Assembly (NCBI RefSeq): GCF_002008225.1
Contig: NZ_MRDH01000007.1
Coordinates: 1-64,000 of the forward strand
Direction: 5' to 3'
Length of the DNA: 64,000 nucleotides
From: Agrobacterium salinitolerans
Lineage (GTDB): Bacteria; Pseudomonadota; Alphaproteobacteria; Rhizobiales; Rhizobiaceae
The notes below the pieces were generated by a model, which was given only the letters and a program-made list of their open reading frames with translations, was not told where the DNA came from and ran no database searches. Below are positions 34,822-46,056 of this stretch, piece after piece (within the stretch, counting starts at the first letter, position 1; the number at the start of each line of letters is the position of its first letter). Made by a program: the position numbers and the translations under genes.

Positions 34822-36054
34822 ATGAAGAAGTCGATCAAGCAACGGCTGGCCATTCTCTCCGACGCGGCAAAATACGATGCATCCTGCGCATCGAGCGGCA
34901 CGACCAAGCGAAACTCTGCAGCATCAGGCGGTCTGGGCTCCACGGAGGGGTCGGGCATTTGCCACGCTTATGCTCCCGATGGACGCTGCATTTCGCTCTT
35001 GAAGATTCTGCTCACCAACTTCTGCATCTATGATTGTGCCTATTGCATCAACCGGTCGTCAAGCAATGTGGAGCGGGCGCGTTTCACGCCGGAAGAGGTG
35101 GTGTGGCTGACGCTCGAGTTTTATCGGCGCAACTATATTGAAGGGCTCTTCCTATCGTCGGGCATCATCCGGTCGTCGGATCATACGATGGAAGAGATGG
35201 TGCGGGTTGCACGCGAGCTGCGCGTTACGCATGGTTTTCGAGGCTATATCCATCTGAAGTCGATTCCGGAGGCGTCGCCCAGGCTCATCGAGGAGGCGGG
35301 GCTTTACGCGGATCGTCTCTCGATCAATATCGAATTGCCGACCGATAGCGGCATTGGTCGTTTCGCGCCGGAAAAGCAGCCCGCCAATATTCGCCGCTCC
35401 ATGGCCGATATCCGCCTGAAGATTGAGGAGGCGGGGGAGCCGACCGTCAGGACGAAAAAGACCAAGCGCTTTGCGCCGGCCGGGCAGAGCACGCAGATGA
35501 TCGTTGGGGCGGATGGCGCTGACGATAACACCATTCTCTCCACCAGTGCCCGGCTTTATGGCAGCTACGGTTTACGGCGCGTCTATTATTCGGCCTTTAG
35601 CCCCATTCCGGATTCATCGAAAAACCTGCCGCTCATCAAACCGCCGCTGATGCGGGAGCACCGGCTTTATCAGGCGGATTGGCTTTACCGCTTTTACGGC
35701 TTCGACATTGGCGAGATAACGGCGACCGGGGGTGACGGCATGCTCGATCTCGATATCGACCCGAAACTGGCCTGGGCGCTGAAACATCGCGACCGTTTCC
35801 CGGTGGACGTCAATGCGGCGGATCGGGAAATGCTGCTGCGGGTGCCCGGTTTCGGCACCAAGACGGTGGCCTCCGTTCTCTCGTCACGGCGGTTCCGGCG
35901 GCTGCGGCTGGAGGATATTGCGCGTTTCGGTGTTTCCCTGAAAAAGGTGAAGGCTTTTATCGTCGCAGAGGGCTGGACGCCGGGCAAGCTGACCGAGCGG
36001 CCGGATTTGCGGGCGATGTTTGCACCGCAGCCCGAACAATTGTCGCTGTTGTGA
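34822..36054 (+). CDS. Putative DNA modification/repair radical SAM protein (SplB-like, HhH C terminus)
   Basis: 410-aa radical SAM enzyme. The cluster-binding CX3CX2C is in NFCIYDCAYC (near residue 70), and SAM-domain strands follow (GLFLSSGII, GYIHLKSIPEA). The C terminus carries a helix-hairpin-helix DNA-binding motif, VNAADREMLLRVPGFGTKTVASVL, with RRLRLEDIARFGVSLKK. The family is named for likeness to spore photoproduct lyase, but its lesion or substrate is unknown. ATG 34822 is used; a GTG at 34810 would lie inside the LexA box. Its stop overlaps the start of the UdgX-like gene (TGATG), which shows a functional pair. Confidence 0.92.
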   Translation: MKKSIKQRLAILSDAAKYDASCASSGTTKRNSAASGGLGSTEGSGICHAYAPDGRCISLLKILLTNFCIYDCAYCINRSSSNVERARFTPEEVVWLTLEFYRRNYIEGLFLSSGIIRSSDHTMEEMVRVARELRVTHGFRGYIHLKSIPEASPRLIEEAGLYADRLSINIELPTDSGIGRFAPEKQPANIRRSMADIRLKIEEAGEPTVRTKKTKRFAPAGQSTQMIVGADGADDNTILSTSARLYGSYGLRRVYYSAFSPIPDSSKNLPLIKPPLMREHRLYQADWLYRFYGFDIGEITATGGDGMLDLDIDPKLAWALKHRDRFPVDVNAADREMLLRVPGFGTKTVASVLSSRRFRRLRLEDIARFGVSLKKVKAFIVAEGWTPGKLTERPDLRAMFAPQPEQLSLL

Positions 36055-37502
36055 TGTACTGCCCGGTGCTGGAAGGGCGGGGCGATTTCGGCGAGTGGCG
36101 CGATGCCGCGCGTGCGGCCCTTGCCGCCGATATTCGACCGGAGACGATTGACTGGCGGTTGCAGGATTACGGGGCAGGACTGCTGGATTTCGCCGGTGAG
36201 CCATTGCCGACAGTCGATGCCGGCAATGGGCAGGTTTCCGTTCCGGCCTCGTTTTTGGCGCTGGCGCAGGCCGTCATCTGCCATGGCGATCCCGGCCGGT
36301 TTGCGCTGCTTTACCGTTTGTTGTGGCGGCTGAAGCGGGATCGCGCCCTGTTGCAGTTCAAGTCCGATCCGGATGTTGCAGAGGCCCGTTTGCTCGAGAA
36401 ATCTGTGCGTCGGGATTGTCACAAGATGACGGCCTTCGTCCGTTTCAAGGAGTTGTGCTTGCCGCAGGGGCAGGGCGGGCGACGGCGGTTCGTGGCCTGG
36501 TTCGAGCCGGATCATTTCATCGTCGAGCGAACGGCAGCGTTTTTCCAGCGACGGTTTACCGATATGGACTGGCTGATCGCCACGCCGAAAGGGTCCGCCC
36601 GATGGGATGGAAGCGAGCTGCAAACCTCTCGGGAAGCGGCGGCGAAGCCTGATCTGACGGACGAGACGGATGAACTCTGGCGAACTTATTATGCCAATAT
36701 ATTCAATCCGGCCCGCTTGAAGATTAAGGCCATGACGGCGGAGATGCCAAAGAAATACTGGAAGAACCTGCCGGAAGCCGATCTCATTCCCGACCTCATT
36801 CTCGGTGCGGAGGCGCGGGTGCTGGAAATGGCCGCCAGAACGGCGAGCCAGCCGCAGCCCTTTCATCATCGCCTGCAGGCTGCGGCCGCTGCACGGGAGA
36901 TGCCGCAACTGGCGCCAGACGGAACGCTTGCGTCGCTGGCGCGGCAGGCTGGCCACTGTACCCGCTGTCCCCTGCATTGCAGCGCCACGCAAACGGTTTT
37001 CGGTTCCGGGCCGGAGGATGCGGAAATCATGATCGTTGGCGAACAGCCGGGCGATCATGAAGATCTCGCCGGAAAGCCTTTTGTCGGCCCGGCTGGCCAG
37101 CTTTTCGACCGGACTCTTGCCGATGTCGGTATTGAGCGCAAAAAGCTTTACGTCACCAATGCCGTCAAACACTTCAAATATGAAACGCGCGGCAAACGAC
37201 GCATCCATCAACGGCCGAATGCAGGTGAGGTGGAGCAATGCCGCTGGTGGCTCAATCAGGAAATCGCGCTCGTCCGGCCGAAACTGATCGTTGCCATGGG
37301 CGCAACTGCGCTTTATGCGCTGACCGGCGGCAAAGAAAGGCTCTCGGAGATCAGGGGTCGTCCTATACCGATGGAGGAGGGCCGAACGCTTTTTGTCACC
37401 GTGCACCCCTCCTATCTCCTGCGCCTTGCTGGTGGGCGGGCGAAAGAGGCGGAAATGACGCGGTTCGTTGAGGATATGAAGTTTATTAGAATATTCGAAT
37501 AG
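36054..37502 (+). CDS. UdgX-type uracil-DNA-binding protein with N-terminal TIGR03915-like domain
   Basis: 482-aa two-domain protein. The first 270 residues match the TIGR03915 type that accompanies the radical SAM protein. The C-terminal part is a family 4-like uracil-DNA glycosylase of the UdgX group: Fe-S cysteines CTRCPLHC (C302, C305), motif A GEQPGDHEDLAGKPFVGPAG, and the UdgX-specific loop KRRIH with His about residue 385. In characterised UdgX this His bonds covalently to the deoxyribose after uracil release, making a stable protein-DNA adduct. Translation is coupled to the radical SAM gene. The N-terminal domain's function is unknown. Confidence 0.92.
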   Translation: MYCPVLEGRGDFGEWRDAARAALAADIRPETIDWRLQDYGAGLLDFAGEPLPTVDAGNGQVSVPASFLALAQAVICHGDPGRFALLYRLLWRLKRDRALLQFKSDPDVAEARLLEKSVRRDCHKMTAFVRFKELCLPQGQGGRRRFVAWFEPDHFIVERTAAFFQRRFTDMDWLIATPKGSARWDGSELQTSREAAAKPDLTDETDELWRTYYANIFNPARLKIKAMTAEMPKKYWKNLPEADLIPDLILGAEARVLEMAARTASQPQPFHHRLQAAAAAREMPQLAPDGTLASLARQAGHCTRCPLHCSATQTVFGSGPEDAEIMIVGEQPGDHEDLAGKPFVGPAGQLFDRTLADVGIERKKLYVTNAVKHFKYETRGKRRIHQRPNAGEVEQCRWWLNQEIALVRPKLIVAMGATALYALTGGKERLSEIRGRPIPMEEGRTLFVTVHPSYLLRLAGGRAKEAEMTRFVEDMKFIRIFE

Positions 37503-37652
37503 ATTTCGATTTGTATATCGGAGATTTATTGAAAACTTAAGCCATAACTCCCGTAATATCGTTTAACGATTGGTTTTCCGTTATTTTTATTGAAATTTTA
37601 TAATTGATATTGTATTTGGTATTTTTAAATTTATTCACCGTATGGGCAAATA

Positions 37653-38792
37653 ATGTTGGGTGAGCTCGACCTCGCGACAGTAATACTGATGCAAAAATGT
37701 TCTTACATCGTTGGTCTGTTAAGCTTTATCTATCTCAAAATGAGTAGCCGCGGTCTACCGGGGCCCATTCCTCTTGCTGCGGGTTTTGCGGCGATGACGG
37801 TCGGTTCGACGCTTGCCGGTTATGGCGAATGGAAAATATTGTCGCCGATCGTTTGGGAGCTTGGCAGTGTTTTGTTCGGTATTGCCGGATATGCGCTGAT
37901 CTGGCTGGGTCTGAAGACATTGAGCGATGGACGTTTCGTCAATCGCAAAACCATCCTGTTCACCTGTCTTATTGCAGTGCTGGCGATTGGCGTTGCGTTG
38001 CAGGTGGCCGGCAACAACGCGTTTCGCGCGGCGCTTTTTAATGGCTGCGCGGCTCTGGCCTATCTTGGCGGGGCGGGCGTGCTTTTTGCCCGGTGGCGGA
38101 AAGAGCCGCTTCTTTCGCGGCTGGCGCTTGGTGCGATTACCGGCGTCTCCGGCCTGATATCGCTTGCGGTGATGAAAAGCGTGCTTTTCCCCGCTTATGC
38201 CAGCATCAACCTAGTCAATGCGTTCTTCTTCATTATCATGCTGAACTTCGCCATCTCGCTCTTCGTGATGATGCTGGTGGCGGAGCGATCCGAGCGGAAA
38301 TTGCTGGTTCTGGCGAATACCGATCCGCTGACGGGCGTCAAGAACCGGCGTTTCTTCTTTCAGACGATGCCTGCCGCCCCCGATCCCAACGACGCGGCCA
38401 TGCTGCTTGATATTGATCACTTCAAGTCGATCAACGACCGCTTCGGCCATGCCGTCGGCGACAGTGTGCTACAGGAAGTGGCAAGGCGCATCGGCGGCAG
38501 CATCCGTGGCGGAGACGTGCTGGCGCGTTATGGCGGCGAGGAATTCATCATCTTCCTGCCGGGCGCCGGTGTGGACAAGGCCTGCATGATCGGCGAACGC
38601 ATTCGTAACGCGGTTGCGATAAATGAGGTCGATTGCGGCGGTCTGCGTGTCGGGGTGACCATCAGCATCGGCGTTGCCGCCACCGGCGACATGCGCTGCG
38701 ATCTCCAGACGCTCGCAGAAAAGGCAGATCGTGCGCTTTACCGGGCAAAGACCGAAGGGCGCAATTGCGTTCGCGAGGCGCTGGCGGCGTAG
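37653..38792 (+). CDS. Membrane-bound GGDEF diguanylate cyclase
   Basis: 379-aa protein with a six- to seven-helix N-terminal membrane region (about 1-200) and a C-terminal GGDEF domain. The signature is RYGGEEFIIFLPG (GGEEF, catalytically competent), with the nucleotide-binding LTGVKNRRFFF and DIDHFKSINDRFGHAVGD. No RXXD inhibitory site is obvious at the usual position. It should make c-di-GMP, opposing EAL proteins such as the one encoded 15 kb away. ATG 37653 is in an AT-rich leader without a strong Shine-Dalgarno; a Met 12 codons in is an alternative. The gap 37503-37652 is markedly AT-rich. Confidence 0.93.
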   Translation: MLGELDLATVILMQKCSYIVGLLSFIYLKMSSRGLPGPIPLAAGFAAMTVGSTLAGYGEWKILSPIVWELGSVLFGIAGYALIWLGLKTLSDGRFVNRKTILFTCLIAVLAIGVALQVAGNNAFRAALFNGCAALAYLGGAGVLFARWRKEPLLSRLALGAITGVSGLISLAVMKSVLFPAYASINLVNAFFFIIMLNFAISLFVMMLVAERSERKLLVLANTDPLTGVKNRRFFFQTMPAAPDPNDAAMLLDIDHFKSINDRFGHAVGDSVLQEVARRIGGSIRGGDVLARYGGEEFIIFLPGAGVDKACMIGERIRNAVAINEVDCGGLRVGVTISIGVAATGDMRCDLQTLAEKADRALYRAKTEGRNCVREALAA

Positions 38793-38871
38793 GCGGGGCT
38801 GCGGGCCGGCGATCTTTCCGCAGGACCGCCTCGCATCTTTGTGTCTTGTAGCGTCGTTGTCACCCTGCGGT

Positions 38872-39060
38872 CTAAAAGGGCGGCTTGTCTGCTTCATCCG
38901 CCGTGGCGCGGCGGGACAGGGCCTCTTTCAGAAGAACCTCGATCTGGGCATTGACGCTGCGCAGTTCGCCGCTCGCGGTGTGCCGGATCATGTTCAATAT
39001 TGCGGGTTCGATCCGCAACGGAAAAGCCACCCGCTCCGGTCCCGGTGGACGTCCAGCCAT
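38872..39060 (-). CDS. Small ribbon-helix-helix DNA-binding protein (Arc/antitoxin-like)
   Basis: 62-aa protein whose sequence VAFPLRIEPAILNMIRHTAS then RSVNAQIEVLLKEAL fits a ribbon-helix-helix fold: a strand with alternating hydrophobics, then two helices, the second including NAQIEVLL. Such proteins are Arc/HicB-like repressors or antitoxins. ATG 39060 has GAGG 8 nt upstream. The preceding gene stops 2 bp before this start, so they form a coupled pair. The C-terminal tail is charged. I see no recognised toxin beside it. Confidence 0.65.
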   Translation of the reverse strand: MAGRPPGPERVAFPLRIEPAILNMIRHTASGELRSVNAQIEVLLKEALSRRATADEADKPPF

Positions 39061-39062
39061 GA

Positions 39063-39227
39063 TCAGGTCCTCAAGGCGGTGTTTTGGCCCATCAGGGCCA
39101 GGTGTTCCCATCGCTGGGTCCCTGTGGCGGGGCGCTTCAGCATCTTCATGGAGCGTTTGACCTCAGCTTCGGCAACGGCGCGGCGAATGGCTGCGGGCGA
39201 TCCGTCATTGCGCAATAGGGACATCAT
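39063..39227 (-). CDS. 54-aa basic protein, partner of the ribbon-helix-helix gene
   Basis: Short basic protein starting MMSLLRNDGSPAAIRRAVAE and continuing with helical, Arg/Lys-rich sequence (AEVKRSMKMLKR). GAGGT lies directly before a double ATG (39227). Its stop is 2 bp from the next start, strong evidence of an operon. No family recognised; in position it could be a toxin-like or regulatory partner. Composition is consistent with a real gene, but its short length limits certainty. Confidence 0.5.
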   Translation of the reverse strand: MMSLLRNDGSPAAIRRAVAEAEVKRSMKMLKRPATGTQRWEHLALMGQNTALRT

Positions 39228-39291
39228 GGACCTCGTTCGAACTGATGTTTTGATACCGGCAATGAATTGCAGCAGGATTACGCAATGCAAA

Positions 39292-39325
39292 ACGCCGCGG
39301 GCATGGTGACCTGCGGCGCTTTGTT
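39292..39325. terminator. Hairpin terminator between the small gene pair and carB
   Basis: A 7-bp stem (ACGCCGC at 39292-39298, GCGGCGC-type at 39313-39319) has a T-rich flank on both sides (TTTGTTTT on plus; TTTTGC on minus). It lies 35-70 bp past the carB stop at 39360 on the minus strand and is the likely end of that transcript. Confidence 0.55.
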
Positions 39326-39359
39326 TTCATTCAGCGTTGGAACCTGCGGTTCCCGCAGC

Positions 39360-42848
<3,489 letters not shown>

Positions 42849-43005
42849 GGCTCTCTCGTTCCGCTTTTTGGTTGCGCAAAACACCGGCCAGGGTGGAAGA
42901 TCACCGGCCGGGGAGCGCAATTCAAATGTTTTCAGGCTAGAAGCGGCTTATAGGCAAATGTTTTTGAGAACGGAACCCCATAAATTCCGGAATCGACAGA
43001 AACTC

Positions 43006-43827
43006 TTAACGGGCAGGGGCATGTGCGGTGAAACGGGCCTGGACCGCTGCACTATAGGAGCGGCTGACGGGGATTTCCGTACCGTCTTTCGTGATCACGT
43101 GCAGGCGACCGGCTCGTTTGCGCAGCAAGGTGACGTCGGCATCGGCAATCCAGTGCGACCGGTGCACCTGCAAGCCTTCCGTATGGCCTATTTCCTTCAG
43201 CGCGTCGGAGAAACGCAGCAGAACGAGATGACGCCCGCGCGTGGTGACGATTTCAGTATAGTGGTCCTGCACTGACAGTCGCAGCAATTCTCCGCGCTTT
43301 TGCGGCGGCAGGCGCTCCAGCAGCGGCGCGGTGCTTTTCACCTCGCATCCGGTGTTTTTGCCTGTGCCCATTATGGCGATTGGCGCTGTTGCAAGCGGCT
43401 GGCTGGCGGTGAGATAGCTTAGCAGGCAGAAGATGGCGCAAAGAGGCAGGGATGACAGGCTGCTTTGTAGAAATGGGCCGAAACCCATTTCCGTGCCCGA
43501 AAAGATCCGGTTGGTAATGGTAAGCAGGAGCCCTATCGGCAGGGCGGCCGTCAACGAGCCGATCATCATGCGCGCCAGCATATTCCTGATATTATCGGCG
43601 AAGACGCGGTTGGCGACGATGGAAAAGGATATGGCAAGTATCCAGGCGCCGGCCTGTACGATTGTCCAGTAAAGCAGCCGCTCGGCGAAGCTCATGGTTT
43701 CGCTCGTGCCGAAAGGCCCGGTCACGATGAAGATCGCCAGCACCGCGAGAAATGTCAGCCATAGCCTGGACGATTGCAGGATGGCGTGCATTTCACGAAG
43801 CGTGGACTGCAGATACGGGTGATCCAC
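43006..43827 (-). CDS. LytTR-domain regulator with N-terminal membrane helices
   Basis: 273-aa protein with about four N-terminal membrane helices (20-145) and a C-terminal LytTR DNA-binding domain (LSVQDHYTEIVTTRGRHLVLL, QVHRSHWIADADVTLLRKRAGRLHV). The GTG start at 43827 has AGGA 7 nt upstream. It is divergent from the DUF2306 gene with only 92 bp between them, so it likely controls that gene from the membrane. No receiver domain is present. Confidence 0.88.
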   Translation of the reverse strand: MDHPYLQSTLREMHAILQSSRLWLTFLAVLAIFIVTGPFGTSETMSFAERLLYWTIVQAGAWILAISFSIVANRVFADNIRNMLARMMIGSLTAALPIGLLLTITNRIFSGTEMGFGPFLQSSLSSLPLCAIFCLLSYLTASQPLATAPIAIMGTGKNTGCEVKSTAPLLERLPPQKRGELLRLSVQDHYTEIVTTRGRHLVLLRFSDALKEIGHTEGLQVHRSHWIADADVTLLRKRAGRLHVITKDGTEIPVSRSYSAAVQARFTAHAPAR

Positions 43828-43919
43828 GAAGTTTTCCTGCGGTTGGCGTCAATCCGTTTTTCCTGAGCGCATGTTTTGCCGAAATTGCCGGTGATTTCAA
43901 CCGAGCCGAAACAGCACCC

Positions 43920-44408
43920 ATGTCACTTCAGCCATTGTTAGACGCACCGCTTGCCGTGCAATTCCATGTCGCCACTGTCGTTCCTGCGGCCATTCTCGGC
44001 GCCTTCATTTTCCTGCGTCCCAAGGGCGACGCCATTCACCGGCTGCTCGGCAAGATCTGGGTGATGCTGATGGTGACGACTTCCATTTCAACCTTCTTCA
44101 TCCATGAGCTGAAGATGTTTTACGGTTTCAGCCCCATCCACCTGCTCTCCGTCTTCACCATTTATGGATGTCTGCAATCGGTCCATTTTGCGCGCCGCGG
44201 CGATATCGCCCGTCACATGCGGATCATGCAGAGCGTTTATCTCGGCGGCATCGTGATTGCCGGAGGTTTCACCTTCGTTCCGGGACGCATCATGCACGAG
44301 GTTGCTTTTGGTGATGGCAGAGCCGGATTTGTGGCGTTTTTGGCTGGCGCTGTCCTGTTTACCTTCCTGTTTGTGATCGTGCTGAAACAAAGACGCAGGA
44401 CTGCGTGA
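43920..44408 (+). CDS. DUF2306 membrane protein
   Basis: 162-aa membrane protein with four hydrophobic segments. The DUF2306 hallmark is seen in KGDAIHRLLGKIWVMLM with a conserved His, IHLLSVFTIYG, and RHMRIMQSVYLGGIVIAG. Members often pair with LytTR regulators, as here. Function unknown. ATG 43920 is used; the longer frame extends through the divergent promoter. Confidence 0.8.
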   Translation: MSLQPLLDAPLAVQFHVATVVPAAILGAFIFLRPKGDAIHRLLGKIWVMLMVTTSISTFFIHELKMFYGFSPIHLLSVFTIYGCLQSVHFARRGDIARHMRIMQSVYLGGIVIAGGFTFVPGRIMHEVAFGDGRAGFVAFLAGAVLFTFLFVIVLKQRRRTA

Positions 44409-44505
44409 GAGACTCCGTTTGCCGCCTCTGCTTTCTTCCGGAACAAGATGTATTATAGTGCCGTTATATGGCAGCTTGTTGAGGCGGAACCGCCGGGAGA
44501 AGAGC

Positions 44506-45414
44506 ATGGAATGGAGAGGGCGCCGCCAGTCGGACAATATCGAGGACCGGCGCGGCATGTCGGCGGGATCGGGCGATCCTTTTTCCCGTGGCGGGATGCG
44601 CGTGCCAATCGGGCGTCGCGGCGGCGGTATAGGGATTGGCGGTCTTCTCGTCATTCTGCTCATCAGCTGGGTGCTTGGGATCAACCCGCTGACGCTGCTG
44701 ACGGGCGGCGATTTGTCGATGGATGGCGGCGGCACGACGCAACAGCAGTCCGGCACGCGTCCGCAGGGCCAGTCGTCCGACGAGACGACCGCCTTCGTAC
44801 GCACCGTGCTGGCGGAGACCGAGGATACCTGGAGCGGCATCTTCCAGTCTGCCGGCGAAACCTATCAGAAGCCGACGCTGGTTCTGTTCTCCGGTCAGGT
44901 GTCTTCCGCCTGCGGTTATGCTTCCGCTGCCAGCGGCCCGTTCTATTGCCCTGGTGACCGCAAGGTCTATCTCGATACCAGCTTCTTCAAGGAACTGGAC
45001 CAGCGTTTCGGCGCGGCCGGCGATTTCGCGCAGGCTTATGTGATTGCACATGAGGTGGGCCACCACATCCAGAACCTGACCGGCGTCCTGCCGGAGTTCA
45101 ATCGCCGCCGCCAGTCGATGAGCCAGGTGGATGCCAACAAGATGTCGGTGCGTGTCGAGCTTCAGGCGGATTGTTATGCCGGCATCTGGGGCAAGTTCAC
45201 CGAGCAGAAGGGCATTCTCGAGGCCGGCGATCTTGAGGAAGCGTTGAACGCGGCTCACCAGATCGGTGACGATACGCTGCAAAAGCAGACACAGGGCTAT
45301 GTGGTGCCTGACAGCTTCAACCACGGTACCTCCGCGCAGCGCATGGAGTGGTTCAAGCGCGGTTTCCAGAGCGGCCGTGTCGAGGACTGCGATACGTTCT
45401 CGGCAGATATCTGA
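44506..45414 (+). CDS. Neutral zinc metallopeptidase (YpfJ family)
   Basis: 302-aa protein with a glycine-rich cytoplasmic N terminus, one membrane anchor (GIGGLLVILLISWVLGI, about 45-62) and a large extracytoplasmic domain holding the zinc-binding HEVGHHIQN (HEXXH). Acidic and Cys residues follow in QADCYAGIWG. The family (YpfJ/KPN_02809-like) is widespread, and its substrates are unknown. GGGAG lies 6 nt before ATG 44506; the longer frame from 44419 is not supported. A terminator follows. Confidence 0.93.
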   Translation: MEWRGRRQSDNIEDRRGMSAGSGDPFSRGGMRVPIGRRGGGIGIGGLLVILLISWVLGINPLTLLTGGDLSMDGGGTTQQQSGTRPQGQSSDETTAFVRTVLAETEDTWSGIFQSAGETYQKPTLVLFSGQVSSACGYASAASGPFYCPGDRKVYLDTSFFKELDQRFGAAGDFAQAYVIAHEVGHHIQNLTGVLPEFNRRRQSMSQVDANKMSVRVELQADCYAGIWGKFTEQKGILEAGDLEEALNAAHQIGDDTLQKQTQGYVVPDSFNHGTSAQRMEWFKRGFQSGRVEDCDTFSADI

Positions 45415-45428
45415 AAACCACCAGGCGA

Positions 45429-45453
45429 GGGGGCTTTCCAGCCCCCATTTTTA
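45429..45453 (+). terminator. Rho-independent terminator of the zinc metallopeptidase gene
   Basis: A 7-bp stem (GGGGGCT at 45429-45435, AGCCCCC at 45440-45446) is followed by ATTTTTATT. It ends against the converging minus-strand gene. Confidence 0.85.
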
Positions 45454-45454
45454 T

Positions 45455-45934
45455 TCAGCGCATCAAAAGCGCCACGGCATACATGCCGAGGGCGAAAACC
45501 GTATGGGCCACAAGGTTGAGGAAGCGGACCTTGTTCGGGTTGGGGGTCTTCGACGCCGCCCAGCCAATACCGAGTCCCGGCTGCAACAGGAACCAGCCCG
45601 CGCCGACCGTTATGATGCCGACGACCCACGGCTCAATGAAGGAAGGATTGGCAAACCACGCGGCCGGGACCACCAGAGCAAGAACGATGCCATAAAGAAT
45701 GCCGACGGCGTAATGCGAAATCCAGCCGAGCGCCAGTTCGTGCTCATAGGGTGCCGCCGTGGCGATGCTGTCGTGGAATAACCGGCCCTTCGGCACATGC
45801 CAGAACCAGCGGCCGACCGGCGCCCAGTTGGGCGCGGACTGGCCGAAAAACCGGTGCAGCACGATTGCCCATATATCCATAAACACGGTGCCGCCAATGC
45901 CCATGGCAATGCCGCGCCAAATCAGTTCCAGCAT
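45455..45934 (-). CDS. DUF2938 (YagU-like) membrane protein
   Basis: 159-aa protein with four hydrophobic helices, fitting the DUF2938 family: FMDIWAIVLHRFFGQSAPNW, GWISHYAVGILYGIVLALVV and the C-terminal NLVAHTVFALGMYAVALLM. Role unknown. ATG 45934 has a strong GGAGGG site at good spacing. It reads in the same direction as the upstream receptor gene but is separated from it by a terminator, so it is probably independent. Confidence 0.75.
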   Translation of the reverse strand: MLELIWRGIAMGIGGTVFMDIWAIVLHRFFGQSAPNWAPVGRWFWHVPKGRLFHDSIATAAPYEHELALGWISHYAVGILYGIVLALVVPAAWFANPSFIEPWVVGIITVGAGWFLLQPGLGIGWAASKTPNPNKVRFLNLVAHTVFALGMYAVALLMR

Positions 45935-46012
45935 GAATCCCTCCGCATGATCATGATCGATCAAGCTCTAGCGGATCGCGCCGGTGGCGGAAACCGGCTA
46001 TTGCCGGGGCGG

Positions 46013-46042
46013 ACAAGAAAATGGCCGGATCGCTCCGGCCAT
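46013..46042 (-). terminator. Rho-independent terminator of the second chemotaxis receptor gene
   Basis: A perfect 9-bp stem (ATGGCCGGA at 46021-46029, TCCGGCCAT at 46034-46042) is followed on the minus strand by TTTTCTTGTCC. It lies 15 bp past the receptor stop. Confidence 0.85.
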
Positions 46043-46056
46043 TTCCGCTTTTGCCA

